Shown here: one piece after another, positions 8,906 to 17,051 of the stretch
Layout: each line of letters starts with the position of its first letter
Numbering within the stretch: the first letter of the stretch is position 1
From: Streptomyces sp. CNH099
GTDB taxonomy: Bacteria; Actinomycetota; Actinomycetes; Streptomycetales; Streptomycetaceae
Direction: 5' to 3'
Length of the DNA: 64,000 nt
Assembly: GCA_000514715.1 (NCBI GenBank)
Contig: AZWL01000009.1
Coordinates: forward strand, 186,186-250,185
Program-made: the position numbers and the translations under genes
The notes under the pieces: generated by a model
Databases searched by the model: none
Told to the model about the DNA's origin: nothing
The model's input: only the letters and a program-made list of their open reading frames with translations

Positions 8906-11206
8906 TCAGGGTGCCCCGGTGGCGGTGTGGTTGAGGCGGCGTACCGCGCCGACCGCGTCGCCGAGGGTCAGGTGGTTCACGGCCACGATCGTCGGCAGCC
9001 GGCCGCGCAGCAGCGCGCAGGTCCGGGCCCGCTCGACGATGGCGTCGGCGTCGTTGACGGCGGCGGCCTCGGTGCGGGGGGCGCCCGTACCGCGGGTGAC
9101 GAAGTGGTTGAGGAGGAAGAGCCGCTTGCGGGGGTCGCTGCCGCCGCGGTGGGGCGCGCAGCTGAAGTCGGCGGCGCCGGCGGCGTGGTACGGGGTCTCG
9201 ACGGCGTAGTCGTAGAAGTTGCGGTACCAGGGCGCGGGCCCGTCGGCCTCCTCGGCGAAGACCACGAGCCGGCGCCCGGAGCCGACCATCTCGCCGAGCG
9301 TGGGCCAGGGGGCGGCGGGGTCGGGGTCGGGCCGGTACAGGTACGGGCCGAGGCCGGCGGCGCGGAAGGCGCGGGCGGTGTCGGCGGGGGTGATGGCGTC
9401 CTGCAGGATCAGGGTCACCACGTCCCGCGGGTGCTCCGCCAGCCAGCCGCGCAGCTTGCGCAGCTGCTCGGTCAGCGGGGTGGCGCCCATCCGGCACGGG
9501 CCGTGGCACAGCCACGTGCCGGGGCGCGGCCGGACGACGGAGTCCACGGCCCGTACGAGGGTGGCGCGGGCGGCGGCGTCGAGCCCGCCGGTGCCGGCGG
9601 GCGGGACGAGCCGCTCGGCGGTCTCCCAGTAGTGGGTGTCGAGGAGCAGCGCGCGGGCGCCGCGGTCGAGTTGGCCGGTGAGGGAGACGTCGTGGTGGGC
9701 GCCGAGGAAGCCGTCGGGCACGGTGGCCATGGCGTTGTGCGAGCCGACCTGCACGACCCGGTCGTACGGGCGGTCGCAGAGCGCGATGTCGCCGTTGCAG
9801 GCGAGGGCGGCCTCGGAGGGGACGCCGACGAGGACCCAGACCTGCGCGACGGCGGCGGCGAGGGCGGCGGCGACCCCGGCGCCCCGGCGGGAGCGGCGGG
9901 AGCGGGCCGCGTGCGGCGGGGGTTCGGGGGCGCCGGTACGGCCCGGCGGGGACGGCGCCGCGGCGGGCCGCGGGCCGGGCTCCGACGCGGCGCGCGCGAC
10001 GGCGGCGCGGGCGCGGCGCAGGGTGCGGCGGGCGGCGGCGGAGGTGGTGAGGGCCAGGGCGGCGGCGGTGCCGGCCAGGGTGAGCAGGGCCGCGGCCCAG
10101 GCCACGGCCGCCTCGCGGTAGAGCGCCGCCACCACGTCCGTGAGCAGCGCCGACACGCTCGGCGGCAGCCCGTCCGGCACCAGCCCCGCGGACTCCGGCA
10201 GCGTCGCCCACACCGCCGCCCCGGCGGCGGCCGTCACCGCCGCGGCGCCCCCGCACGCCGCCGCGGCGGTACGCGCCCGGGGCCGTCCGCTCCGCGCCGC
10301 CGCGCGGAGCGCCAGCGCCCCGGCGCCGGCCGCCGCGGCGGCCACCCCGGCGACGGCCCACCAGGACGCGGCCGCCGCGAGCACGGCCCGTACCACCGCA
10401 CCGCGCCCCGGCACCCACCCCGGCAGTCCGGAAGCGGCCTCCGCCGCCGCCCCGCCCCCGGACCCGCTGCCGTCGCCGGTGCCGGTCAGCAGCGGAGCCC
10501 GTACCTCCCCCATCGCCTGCACACCCCCGCCCGCCGCCCGCGGCCCGTCCTCCCGCGCCGCCAGCGGCGGGCGCGGCGCCGCCGCCGGCGCCGCACCTCC
10601 CGGCAGCACCTCGTCCAGCGCCGTCATGATGCGCCGCGCCGTGCCCGGCGGCCACGTGTCGTGGACGAAGTCCGCGACGGCGCTCCGCAGCACCGACGTC
10701 GCCGGCGCCGCGGGGGCCGGCGGGCCGGTGTAGGTGCGCAGGCGGGTGATGAGCTGGGTCAGGCCGCGGGCCGCCGCCGGGTCCGCGTCGGCGCGCAGGG
10801 CGCGCAGCCGGTCGCTGCCCGCCTCCGTCGCGCTCTCCGTGACCGGCCGGTGCCAGGCGGCGCCCAGGCCGCGCGCCGGCGGCCCGGTGCCCGTCAGCAC
10901 GGCGACCAGGGCCCGCGCCTGCCGCCGCGCCGCCTGCTCCAGCGCGGGCCGCGGCACCAGCAGCGGCAGGTTCTCGACGACCGCGTCGCTGCGCAGCGCG
11001 GTGCCCAGCGCGCCCGTGCGCAGCGCCCGGCGGACGGCGGGGTCCGGCAGCACCTCGTCGTAGACGCGCTGGTAGCCGTCGGCCTCCCGGACCGCGCCGG
11101 TGTAGTACGCCGGGTCGGCCACCGTGTGCCGGCACAGCAGCAGCACCGTCAGCGCGCCCAGCAGCGCGGCGGCGACCACCGTCCAGCTCCGCCGCGCCCC
11201 TGACAT
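8906..11206 (-). CDS. Multi-pass membrane protein with C-terminal PI-PLC X-like domain
   Basis: The 766-residue protein starts with a membrane segment (residues 8-25, WTVVAAALLGALTVLLLC). About 300 residues of extracytoplasmic or linker sequence follow, then four more hydrophobic Ala-rich segments and a basic linker. The last roughly 280 residues resemble PI-PLC X phosphodiesterases: VVQVGSHNAM has the first catalytic His, ALLLDTHYW the metal-site region, WLCHGPC the second His, then VTLILQDAI and RLVVFAEE. The predicted reaction is phosphodiester hydrolysis of a lipid or glycan phosphate head group. ATG 11206 is used because the membrane segment follows directly; the longer frame is low-complexity. 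The Shine-Dalgarno sequence is weak. The substrate is unknown. Confidence 0.75.
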   Translation of the reverse strand: MSGARRSWTVVAAALLGALTVLLLCRHTVADPAYYTGAVREADGYQRVYDEVLPDPAVRRALRTGALGTALRSDAVVENLPLLVPRPALEQAARRQARALVAVLTGTGPPARGLGAAWHRPVTESATEAGSDRLRALRADADPAAARGLTQLITRLRTYTGPPAPAAPATSVLRSAVADFVHDTWPPGTARRIMTALDEVLPGGAAPAAAPRPPLAAREDGPRAAGGGVQAMGEVRAPLLTGTGDGSGSGGGAAAEAASGLPGWVPGRGAVVRAVLAAAASWWAVAGVAAAAAGAGALALRAAARSGRPRARTAAAACGGAAAVTAAAGAAVWATLPESAGLVPDGLPPSVSALLTDVVAALYREAAVAWAAALLTLAGTAAALALTTSAAARRTLRRARAAVARAASEPGPRPAAAPSPPGRTGAPEPPPHAARSRRSRRGAGVAAALAAAVAQVWVLVGVPSEAALACNGDIALCDRPYDRVVQVGSHNAMATVPDGFLGAHHDVSLTGQLDRGARALLLDTHYWETAERLVPPAGTGGLDAAARATLVRAVDSVVRPRPGTWLCHGPCRMGATPLTEQLRKLRGWLAEHPRDVVTLILQDAITPADTARAFRAAGLGPYLYRPDPDPAAPWPTLGEMVGSGRRLVVFAEEADGPAPWYRNFYDYAVETPYHAAGAADFSCAPHRGGSDPRKRLFLLNHFVTRGTGAPRTEAAAVNDADAIVERARTCALLRGRLPTIVAVNHLTLGDAVGAVRRLNHTATGAP

Positions 11207-11312
11207 GTCCTCAGCCTCGGCCGCTCCGGGGCCGCGGACCAGCGCGGCGCGGCCGAAAGGGCGAGCGGGAAACCCGGTTGCGCGCACCCGAACGGGGGCC
11301 GAGAATCGCGCG

Positions 11313-12290
11313 GTGTCCGATCCCGTACGCGTACGACCCGCAGAGCCCGCGGAGCTTCCGGCCCTCCTCGCGCTGCCCGACGACCCCGCCCGCGAAACCG
11401 TCCCGGCCGCCGAGCGCAACGACGGCGTCGCCGCCTACCTCTCCGACCTGCTGGCGAAGGAGTGCACCCGCCCCGAGTGGTGCTTCCTCGCCGGCCCGGC
11501 CGACGCCCCGCCCCGCGGCAGCGCCGTGCTGTGGAGCCTGCCGGGGCGGCCCGCGCCCGAGGCCGTGGTGCTCGTCGAGGCGCCCTGGGAGGACGCCGAC
11601 GACGGCCGTTCCGTCGCCCTGCCGCTGCTGGAGCACGCCTGCGCCGAGGCCCGTGCCCGCGGTGCCGCCGAACTGCTGCACGTGCTCGACTCCCCCGTGC
11701 AGCCGCCGCAGTACCAGTACGGTCCGGCGGTCCGCGAGCGCGTCCTCGCCGACGCCGGCTTCGCGCTCGTCCGCGCCGGCCGCCGCTTCCGCTGGCTCGC
11801 CGGGCAGGAGCTGCCGCCGGAGGATCCGCGGCTGACCTTCCGCGGGCTGCCCGAGCTGGGCGAGGAGCCGTTCGTCGCGCTGCTGGCCCGGCTGCTCGCC
11901 GGCACCGCGGACACGTGGCTGGCGGCCGACGTCGCCGAGCACGGCCTGCGCGGCGCCGCCGAGAAGCTGTTCGCCGACTCCCGGGAGCTGGAGCACGACC
12001 CCGCGTGGTACGAGATCGGCTTCACCGCCGCGGGCGCGCCGGCCGCGGTGAGCCTGCCGGCCGTCAGCCCCTCCTTCCCGGTCATCGGCTTCGTCGGCGT
12101 CGACCCGGACCACCGCGGGCAGGGCTTCAGCGCCTCGGTCGTCGCCCGCGGCACCCGGATACTCGCGGCCCACGGCGCGACCGAGATCCGCGGCGACTGC
12201 GACGCCGGGAACGCGGCCATGGCCAAGGGCTTCGAGCGCGGCGGCTACGTCAACTTCGCCGACCGCCGCGAGCTGATCCGCAGGCTCTGA
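11313..12290 (+). CDS. GNAT-family N-acetyltransferase
   Basis: The 325-residue protein has a C-terminal GNAT domain at about residues 215-320. The acetyl-CoA pyrophosphate loop is in VDPDHRGQGFSASVV, followed by AHGATEIRGDCDAGNAAMAK and the terminal GGYVNFADRREL strand, which is the classic GNAT end. The first 200 residues may be a degenerate second GNAT fold. GTG 11313 is divergent from the PI-PLC membrane gene. GAGAAT at 11301-11306 ends 6 nt before the start and no Shine-Dalgarno sequence is present, so it may be leaderless. The acceptor amine is unknown. Confidence 0.82.
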   Translation: MSDPVRVRPAEPAELPALLALPDDPARETVPAAERNDGVAAYLSDLLAKECTRPEWCFLAGPADAPPRGSAVLWSLPGRPAPEAVVLVEAPWEDADDGRSVALPLLEHACAEARARGAAELLHVLDSPVQPPQYQYGPAVRERVLADAGFALVRAGRRFRWLAGQELPPEDPRLTFRGLPELGEEPFVALLARLLAGTADTWLAADVAEHGLRGAAEKLFADSRELEHDPAWYEIGFTAAGAPAAVSLPAVSPSFPVIGFVGVDPDHRGQGFSASVVARGTRILAAHGATEIRGDCDAGNAAMAKGFERGGYVNFADRRELIRRL

Positions 12291-12344
12291 GCCCGGCGGA
12301 ACGGCCCCGGCCCCCGTCCGGCCGGCCCCGGTCCAGCCCGGGCC

Positions 12345-13364
12345 TCAGTCCAGCCCCGCCTTCTCCAGCGCCGTGCAGCAGGTGTCCACCATCAGCCGCG
12401 TCACCACGTACGGGTCGACGTTCGCGTTCGGCCGCCGGTCCTCGATGTAGCCCTTGCCGTCCTTCTCCACCTGCCACGGAATCCGCACCGACGCCCCGCG
12501 GTCCGAGACGCCGTACGAGTACTCGTCCCACGGCGCCGTCTCGTGCGCCCCCGTCAGCCGGGCCTCGACGCCCGCGCCGTACGCGCGCACGTGCGTGAGC
12601 GGCCGGTCGCCCTCGCCCAGCGCCTCGCAGGCGGCGACGATCGCCTCGTAGCTCTCGCGCATCCGCCGGGTGGAGAAGTTGGTGTGCGCGCCCGCGCCGT
12701 TCCAGTCGCCCTTCGCGGGCTTGGGGTCCAGGGTGGCGGAGACGCCGAAGTCCTCGGCCGTGCGGTAGAGCAGCCAGCGCGCGACCCACAGCTGGTCCGC
12801 GACCTGGAGCGGGCCGAGCGGGCCGACCTGGAACTCCCACTGCCCCGGCATGACCTCGGCGTTGATGCCGGAGAGGGCGAGGCCGGCCTTGAGGCAGTTG
12901 TCGAGGTGGGCCTCGACGACCTCGCGGCCGAAGATCTCGTCGGCGCCGACGCCGCAGTAGTAGCCGCCCTGCGGGGCCGGGAAGCCGTTCTCGGGGAAGC
13001 CGAGCGGGCGGGAGCCCCGGAAGAAGGTGTACTCCTGCTCGATGCCGAAGACCGGCTCCTGCGCGGCGTGGCGCCCGGCGACCTCGCGCAGCTCGGCGCG
13101 GGTGTTGGAGGCGTGCGGCCTGAGGTCCGTGTCGAGGACCTCGCAGAGCACCAGCACGTCGGCGCCGCCGCGGAGCGGGTCGGGGCAGGTGAAGACGGGC
13201 TGCAGCACGCAGTCGGAGGAGCGGCCCTCGGCCTGGTTGGTGCTGGAGCCGTCGAAGCCCCAGACCGGCGGCTCGGCCCCGGTCTCGACGACCTTGGTCT
13301 TCGAACGCAGCCTGGCGGTGGGCAGGGTGCCGTCGATCCAGATGTACTCGGCCTTGTAGCTCAC
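12345..13364 (-). CDS. glnII: Glutamine synthetase, eukaryotic type (GSII)
   Basis: This enzyme makes glutamine from glutamate, ammonia and ATP. The 339-residue length, the start SYKAEYIWIDG and the motif WGFDGSSTNQAEGRSSD identify GSII, the heat-labile eukaryotic-like enzyme found beside GlnA in streptomycetes. Active-site blocks seen include FGIEQEYTFF, INAEVMPGQWEFQVGP, GAGAHTNFSTRRMR and RGASVRIPWQV. GSII lacks the adenylylation loop of type I enzymes, so it is not expected to be a GlnE substrate. GTG 13364 has AAGGA 8 nt upstream. Control is likely through GlnR (half-sites at 13452-13489). Confidence 0.96.
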   Translation of the reverse strand: MSYKAEYIWIDGTLPTARLRSKTKVVETGAEPPVWGFDGSSTNQAEGRSSDCVLQPVFTCPDPLRGGADVLVLCEVLDTDLRPHASNTRAELREVAGRHAAQEPVFGIEQEYTFFRGSRPLGFPENGFPAPQGGYYCGVGADEIFGREVVEAHLDNCLKAGLALSGINAEVMPGQWEFQVGPLGPLQVADQLWVARWLLYRTAEDFGVSATLDPKPAKGDWNGAGAHTNFSTRRMRESYEAIVAACEALGEGDRPLTHVRAYGAGVEARLTGAHETAPWDEYSYGVSDRGASVRIPWQVEKDGKGYIEDRRPNANVDPYVVTRLMVDTCCTALEKAGLD

Positions 13365-13451
13365 GGGCGCCGTCCTTCGTGCCGGTGCGGGCGGGCGCGG
13401 TCGTCCCGCCGGGTGTGCGGTGTCGTCCTGGGCGCAGCCTGGCAAGCCGCC

Positions 13452-13489
13452 GTTTCCCGGCCGTTGCCCGGGTGTAAAGCCGGTGTGTC
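13452..13489 (-). promoter_or_regulatory. Putative GlnR binding region upstream of glnII
   Basis: On the glnII strand four pentamers occur with exact 11-bp periodicity: GACAC, TTTAC, GCAAC and GAAAC, each separated by 6 nt. The known streptomycete GlnR box alternates gTnAc and GaAAc half-sites with 6-nt spacers, and glnII is a known GlnR target in Streptomyces coelicolor. Individual half-sites carry mismatches, so the identification rests on spacing, location (88-125 nt upstream of the start) and gene context. Confidence 0.5.
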
Positions 13490-13619
13490 ACCCACCTCCG
13501 TGGACAGAACAGGCGGGACGGGGTGGTGCTAGCTACACCCCGGGCCGGGGGTACGGCCCCGTGCCCGCGCCCCGGCCGCGCGGCAGACTGTGACGTGCCA
13601 CCCGGGGAAAGGGCCGGCC

Positions 13620-13659
13620 AGCCGGGCAGCCGGGCAGCCGGGCAGCCGGGCCGCCGGGC
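13620..13659. repeat. 8-bp tandem repeat, five units
   Basis: The unit AGCCGGGC occurs four times in perfect tandem, followed by one variant starting CGCCGGGC. It lies in the leader of the sensor kinase gene. It is a likely slippage-prone tract, and no regulatory role is shown. Confidence 0.85.
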
Positions 13660-13721
13660 AGGCCGCACGGATCCGGGGACGGGACCGGGACGGGACCGGC
13701 AGGACAGAGGGGAACACGGAG

Positions 13722-15014
13722 ATGATCATCCGGAACTGGGCGCTCGCGGGCGTACGCGCGCTGGTGCTGACGGTGCTGTGCACCGCGGCCTCGATCACTC
13801 TGTTCGTGCTCACCGTCGTGTCCGTCGTGCTCATCCCGGTGCTCGGCATCGGCCTGGTCACCACGCCGTGGGTGCTGGAGGGGGTGCGGTGGCAGGCCAA
13901 CCTGCGCCGGCTCCTCGCCGCGCAGTGGTCGGACGTGCGCATCCCCGCCACGTACCGCCCGTGGCCCCCGGGCCTGCGGGGCGGGCTCGTCGGCCAGGCG
14001 CAGCGCACCCGCCACCTGCTCACCGACCCGGCGACCTGGCGGGACGTGCGCTGGCTGTTCACCGACATGATCGCGGGCACGGTGCTCGCCGTCGTGACGG
14101 TCGCGCTGACCTTCTACCCGCTGGAGGGGTACGTGATCGCCGCCGGCGTCTGGGACCCCATGACCTCCGGCGGCGACCAGACCTACTGGTACGGCTTCGT
14201 ACCCGTGTCCTCCCAGAGCACCGCGTTCATGGCCGCCGGGCTCGGCACCGCCCTGCTGGTCGTGGGGGTCTTCACCACCCACCGCCTGCTGGGGCTGCAC
14301 TTCCAGCTGACCAAGGCGGTGCTGGCCCCGCGCGAGGTCGAGCTGGCCGCGCGGGTGGCGCGGCTGACCGAGACCCGCTCGGACGCCGTCGACAACTCCG
14401 CCGCCGAGCTGCGCCGCATCGAGCGCGACCTGCACGACGGCGCGCAGGCCCGGCTGGTCGCCATGGGCATGAGCCTGGGCACCATCGAGGCGCTCATCGA
14501 GAAGGACCCGGCCAAGGCGAAGGAGCTGGTGTCGAAGGCGCGCGGGGAGTCCGCCGAGGCGCTGACGGAGCTGCGCGACCTGGTACGGGGCATCCACCCG
14601 CCGGTGCTCGCGGAGCGCGGGCTCGCGGACGCGGTACGGGCGCTGGCGCTGCGCATGCCGGTGCCGACCGAGGTGGACATCGACCTCGGCACGCCGCCCG
14701 GGCGGGCCGCGGAGCCGGTGGAGTCGGCGGCGTACTTCGCGGTCAGCGAGGTGCTGACGAACGCCGTCAAGCACGCGCAGGCGCGGCGCATGTGGCTGGA
14801 CATGGGGTACCGCGAGGGCATGCTGCGGATCGCGATCACCGACGACGGCCGCGGGGGCGCGTCGGTGGCCAAGGGCTCCGGGCTCGCCGGGGTGGAGCGC
14901 AGGCTGGGCACATTCGACGGCGTACTGGCCGTCAACAGCCCGGTGGGCGGCCCCACGATGGTGACCCTGGAGATCCCGTGCACGCTGTCGTCGCCGAAGA
15001 CCTCATCCTTCTGA
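13722..15014 (+). CDS. Membrane sensor histidine kinase, NarL/LuxR-partner type
   Basis: The 430-residue kinase has an N-terminal putative sensor domain with four membrane segments (about 10-45 as a pair, 113-135 and 165-190). A HisKA_3 phosphoacceptor motif follows (ERDLHDGAQARLVAMGMSL, His 238), then an HATPase_c domain with the N box (SEVLTNAVKHAQA) and G boxes (DDGRGG, GSGLAGVERR). It should autophosphorylate and pass phosphate to a NarL-type regulator. ATG 13722 precedes the first membrane helix. The tail CTLSSPKTSSF is unusual: it is read from the overlapping first codons of a response regulator gene that stops being homologous at about 15015. The kinase has therefore lost its adjacent partner. 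The intact regulator at 22858 is the likely partner. Confidence 0.92.
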   Translation: MIIRNWALAGVRALVLTVLCTAASITLFVLTVVSVVLIPVLGIGLVTTPWVLEGVRWQANLRRLLAAQWSDVRIPATYRPWPPGLRGGLVGQAQRTRHLLTDPATWRDVRWLFTDMIAGTVLAVVTVALTFYPLEGYVIAAGVWDPMTSGGDQTYWYGFVPVSSQSTAFMAAGLGTALLVVGVFTTHRLLGLHFQLTKAVLAPREVELAARVARLTETRSDAVDNSAAELRRIERDLHDGAQARLVAMGMSLGTIEALIEKDPAKAKELVSKARGESAEALTELRDLVRGIHPPVLAERGLADAVRALALRMPVPTEVDIDLGTPPGRAAEPVESAAYFAVSEVLTNAVKHAQARRMWLDMGYREGMLRIAITDDGRGGASVAKGSGLAGVERRLGTFDGVLAVNSPVGGPTMVTLEIPCTLSSPKTSSF

Positions 15015-15015
15015 G
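14971..15015 (+). repeat. 45-bp direct repeat, left copy (island boundary candidate)
   Basis: This segment matches 22851-22895 at 40 of 45 positions. It spans the kinase stop codon and the GTG start plus first codons of a response regulator (VHAVVAEDLILLS here, VRAVIAEDLFLLR in the right copy). Flanks beyond it are unrelated. The pair brackets the 7.8-kb stress island and may mark its insertion or recombination point. Confidence 0.8.
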
Positions 15016-15043
15016 CGGACGCGGAGGGACCCTGAGCCGCTGA
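14978..15043 (+). pseudogene. 5' remnant of a NarL-family response regulator gene
   Basis: Starting at the GTG at 14978, which overlaps the kinase 3' end, the frame reads VHAVVAEDLILLSG. This aligns with the receiver-domain start of the regulator at 22858 (VRAVIAEDLFLLRDG). After about 14 codons homology ends and the frame terminates at 15043. The overlap of kinase end and regulator start is the normal operon layout for this kinase type, so this is a truncated second gene of the operon. Confidence 0.75.
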
Positions 15044-15087
15044 CCGGCTCTCCCGCACCCCCGCGCCGGCCGGATCCGGCGATCCCC

Positions 15088-15112
15088 GGTTCACCGCCGC
15101 GCTCACGGGAAC
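15088..15112 (+). promoter_or_regulatory. Sigma-B-like promoter candidate for the DUF2795 gene
   Basis: GGTT and GGGAAC are separated by 15 nt. The streptomycete sigma-B consensus is GNNT-N14-16-GGGTAY. The -10 element here has one change (A for T). The site is about 45 nt upstream of the DUF2795 start. Confidence 0.4.
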
Positions 15113-15156
15113 CCGGACCGCGAGGTGCACACCACGCACACCACGTGGAGGACATC

Positions 15157-15570
15157 GTGCCCGAGCACGGCAGGGACAAGATCAGCCCGATACGCGACGA
15201 CGAGATCGCGAGCGAGATGAGCGGCGAGCTGAACGCCAACCGCTCCACCCGGGCGCAGGAGGAACACGAGCTCCAGCCGCCCGGCGAGGACCAGCCCGAG
15301 AACGACCGCGCGCCCGGCACCACGCTCACCGGCGGCACGCCGACCGGCATGACGGCCGAGGGCGTGGAGCTGCGCAGCGCGCTCGCCCGGCATCTGGGCC
15401 GCGGCCTCTACCCCGCCGACCGGAGCGCCGTGCTGGCGACGCTGCGTGCCAACCACGCGCCCGACCGGCTCCTGGAACTCGCCCGGCGGCTGCCCGAGGG
15501 CGAGTCGTACGGCAACGTCCAGGCGATCGCCGACGCCCTGGGCCTCGGCGGCGAGGAACGCCGCACCTGA
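15157..15570 (+). CDS. DUF2795 domain protein
   Basis: The 137-residue soluble protein has a hydrophilic, probably disordered first half rich in Glu, Gln and Pro. A DUF2795-like C-terminal domain follows (residues about 70-130: LRSALARHLGRGLYPADRSA, then TLRANHAPDRLLELARRLPE and SYGNVQAIADALGL). DUF2795 proteins are small helical actinobacterial proteins of unknown molecular function, often in stress regulons. GTG 15157 is preferred over 15145 because the GGAGG ribosome site at 15147-15151 lies between them. A GNNT-N15-GGGAAC sequence lies upstream. It is the first gene of the island that interrupts the kinase/regulator pair. Confidence 0.85.
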   Translation: MPEHGRDKISPIRDDEIASEMSGELNANRSTRAQEEHELQPPGEDQPENDRAPGTTLTGGTPTGMTAEGVELRSALARHLGRGLYPADRSAVLATLRANHAPDRLLELARRLPEGESYGNVQAIADALGLGGEERRT

Positions 15571-15686
15571 GCCTCCCGGCCCGGGGCGCGGGCTGTGCCC
15601 GCATCGCGTGCGCCGCGCCCATCGCCTCCGGGTCGGCCGACGGCCGGGTTCCGGTGCCCGACCGGCGAAACGGCGGTCCGCCGGCG

Positions 15687-15711
15687 GTGTCGGTGCCCGT
15701 GGCAGGGGTAC
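15687..15711 (+). promoter_or_regulatory. Sigma-B-like promoter candidate for the eRF1-like gene
   Basis: GTGT and GGGTAC are separated by 15 nt, matching the streptomycete sigma-B consensus GNNT-N14-16-GGGTAY. The predicted start of transcription is about 45 nt before ATG 15762. The same GTGT-N15-GGGTAC layout recurs upstream of the small gene and whiB unit at 17475. Confidence 0.5.
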
Positions 15712-15761
15712 GCGGGCGGCACCTGCCCGCCAGGCCACCACGGCAAAGGAGCGCGGAGAAG

Positions 15762-16931
15762 ATGAAACTCGACTACCTCGACCCGGTGCTGCACGAGACC
15801 GGCCCCTGGGCGTCGGTGTACTTCGGCACCGCGCGGGCGACGCAGGACGCCACCCAGCGGCAGGAGCTGCAGGCGCGCGGCGTCTGCGAACGCCTCGCCG
15901 GGCAGGGCGCGGACGACGCGACGTGCCGCGCCGTGTACGACGGGCTGGCCGTCTCGACTCCCGACCGGGCAGGACAGGCGCTGTTCGCGACCGGAGGCCG
16001 CGTCCGGCTCGCCGTCCCGCTCGCCACCGCCCCGCCGGCCCCGGAGAGCTGCTGGACGGCCCTGCCCCACATCACCCCCCTGCTGGACTACGCGGGCGGC
16101 GGGGAGGCCGCCTGCCTGGTCGCGTACATCGACCGCACCGGCGCCGACCTCGACCTGTGGGACGTCGGGGGACGGCATCCGGCGGGCCAGGTACGCGGCC
16201 GTGACTGGCCCGTGCACCGTACGCCCAGCTCCGACTGGTCGGAGCGGCACTTCCAGCTCGCGGTGGAGAACACCTGGGAGGAGAACGCCGCGGTCATCGC
16301 CGCGGCCATGACCTCCGCCGCGGAACGCACCGGCGCCGAGCTGTTGCTCCTCGCCGGCGACCCGCGGGAGCGGCGCGCGGTGCACGACCGGCTGCCGCCG
16401 CAGCTGCGCGCCGGCGCGGTCGAGACCGACCGGAGCGGACGGGCGGCGGGCGCCGACCGCGGGCCCGCGGTGGCGGAGGCCGACCGGCTGCGCGAGGAGT
16501 ACGGCCAGGAGGTGGCGCGGGAGGTCCTGGAGCAGTTCCGCGCCGCCCGCGTCCCGGCCGACGGCCGCGTCGGCGCGGCCGAGGGCGTTCCCGCCCTCGT
16601 CGACGCCGCCCGCGAACACCGGATCGACACGCTGCTCGTCCGCTCCGGCGGCACCGACCTGCACCGCGACGTGTGGGTGGGGAGCGAACCCGATCAGCTC
16701 GCCGAACGCCGCACCGAGACCGCGTACCTCGGCGACACCCGACCCGCCGCCGCCCGCGCCGACGACGCCCTGCTGCGCTCCGCGACCGCCGCCGACGCGG
16801 AGGTCGTACACCTGCCGGACGGGGATCGCGGCGGCCCGGGCAGCGACGTGCCGGTCGGCGGGCTCGGCGCCCTGCTGCGCTGGCCGTACGAGGGCGGCAT
16901 CCCGGGCGGCGGCCTCCCGCCGGCGGTGTGA
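15762..16931 (+). CDS. Bacterial archaeo-eukaryotic release factor-like protein (baeRF, Rv2629-like)
   Basis: The 389-residue cytoplasmic protein has the layout of baeRF proteins. An N-terminal region (DYLDPVLHETGPWASVYFGT) is followed by a central domain with ENTWEENAAVIAAAMTSAAE and LLLLAGDPRERRAVHDRLP, and a C-terminal eL30-like part (LVDAAREHRIDTLLVRSGG, about residues 285-310). Relatives include Mycobacterium tuberculosis Rv2629, which belongs to the dormancy regulon. The fold resembles peptide release factor eRF1 and ribosome rescue factors, so ribosome binding during stress is plausible but untested here. ATG 15762 follows a weak GCGGAGAAG site. A sigma-B-like promoter lies upstream. 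Confidence 0.8.
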   Translation: MKLDYLDPVLHETGPWASVYFGTARATQDATQRQELQARGVCERLAGQGADDATCRAVYDGLAVSTPDRAGQALFATGGRVRLAVPLATAPPAPESCWTALPHITPLLDYAGGGEAACLVAYIDRTGADLDLWDVGGRHPAGQVRGRDWPVHRTPSSDWSERHFQLAVENTWEENAAVIAAAMTSAAERTGAELLLLAGDPRERRAVHDRLPPQLRAGAVETDRSGRAAGADRGPAVAEADRLREEYGQEVAREVLEQFRAARVPADGRVGAAEGVPALVDAAREHRIDTLLVRSGGTDLHRDVWVGSEPDQLAERRTETAYLGDTRPAAARADDALLRSATAADAEVVHLPDGDRGGPGSDVPVGGLGALLRWPYEGGIPGGGLPPAV

Positions 16932-17051
16932 CCCGCCCGCCTGCACCGCCCGCCGCGGCCACCGCATGGCGCTGGCCGCGGCGGGCGCGCACGCGCGGCG
17001 GCTGTGGGCGTCGACCGGCGTGAAGGACCCGGCCGCCCGCGCCCGGACACC

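Larger units (their letters stand above)
13365..13721. other. 357-bp gap between divergent glnII and sensor kinase genes
   Basis: No gene is seen here. The glnII side holds GlnR-like half-sites (13452-13489). The kinase side holds a five-copy 8-bp tandem repeat (13620-13659) and several CCGGG-rich short repeats. The kinase gene has only a weak GGGGAAC ribosome site about 10 nt before its ATG. Confidence 0.6.

Noticed and set aside
13620..13659. CRISPR-like repeat
   Set aside because: Units are only 8 bp with no spacers; this is a simple tandem repeat.
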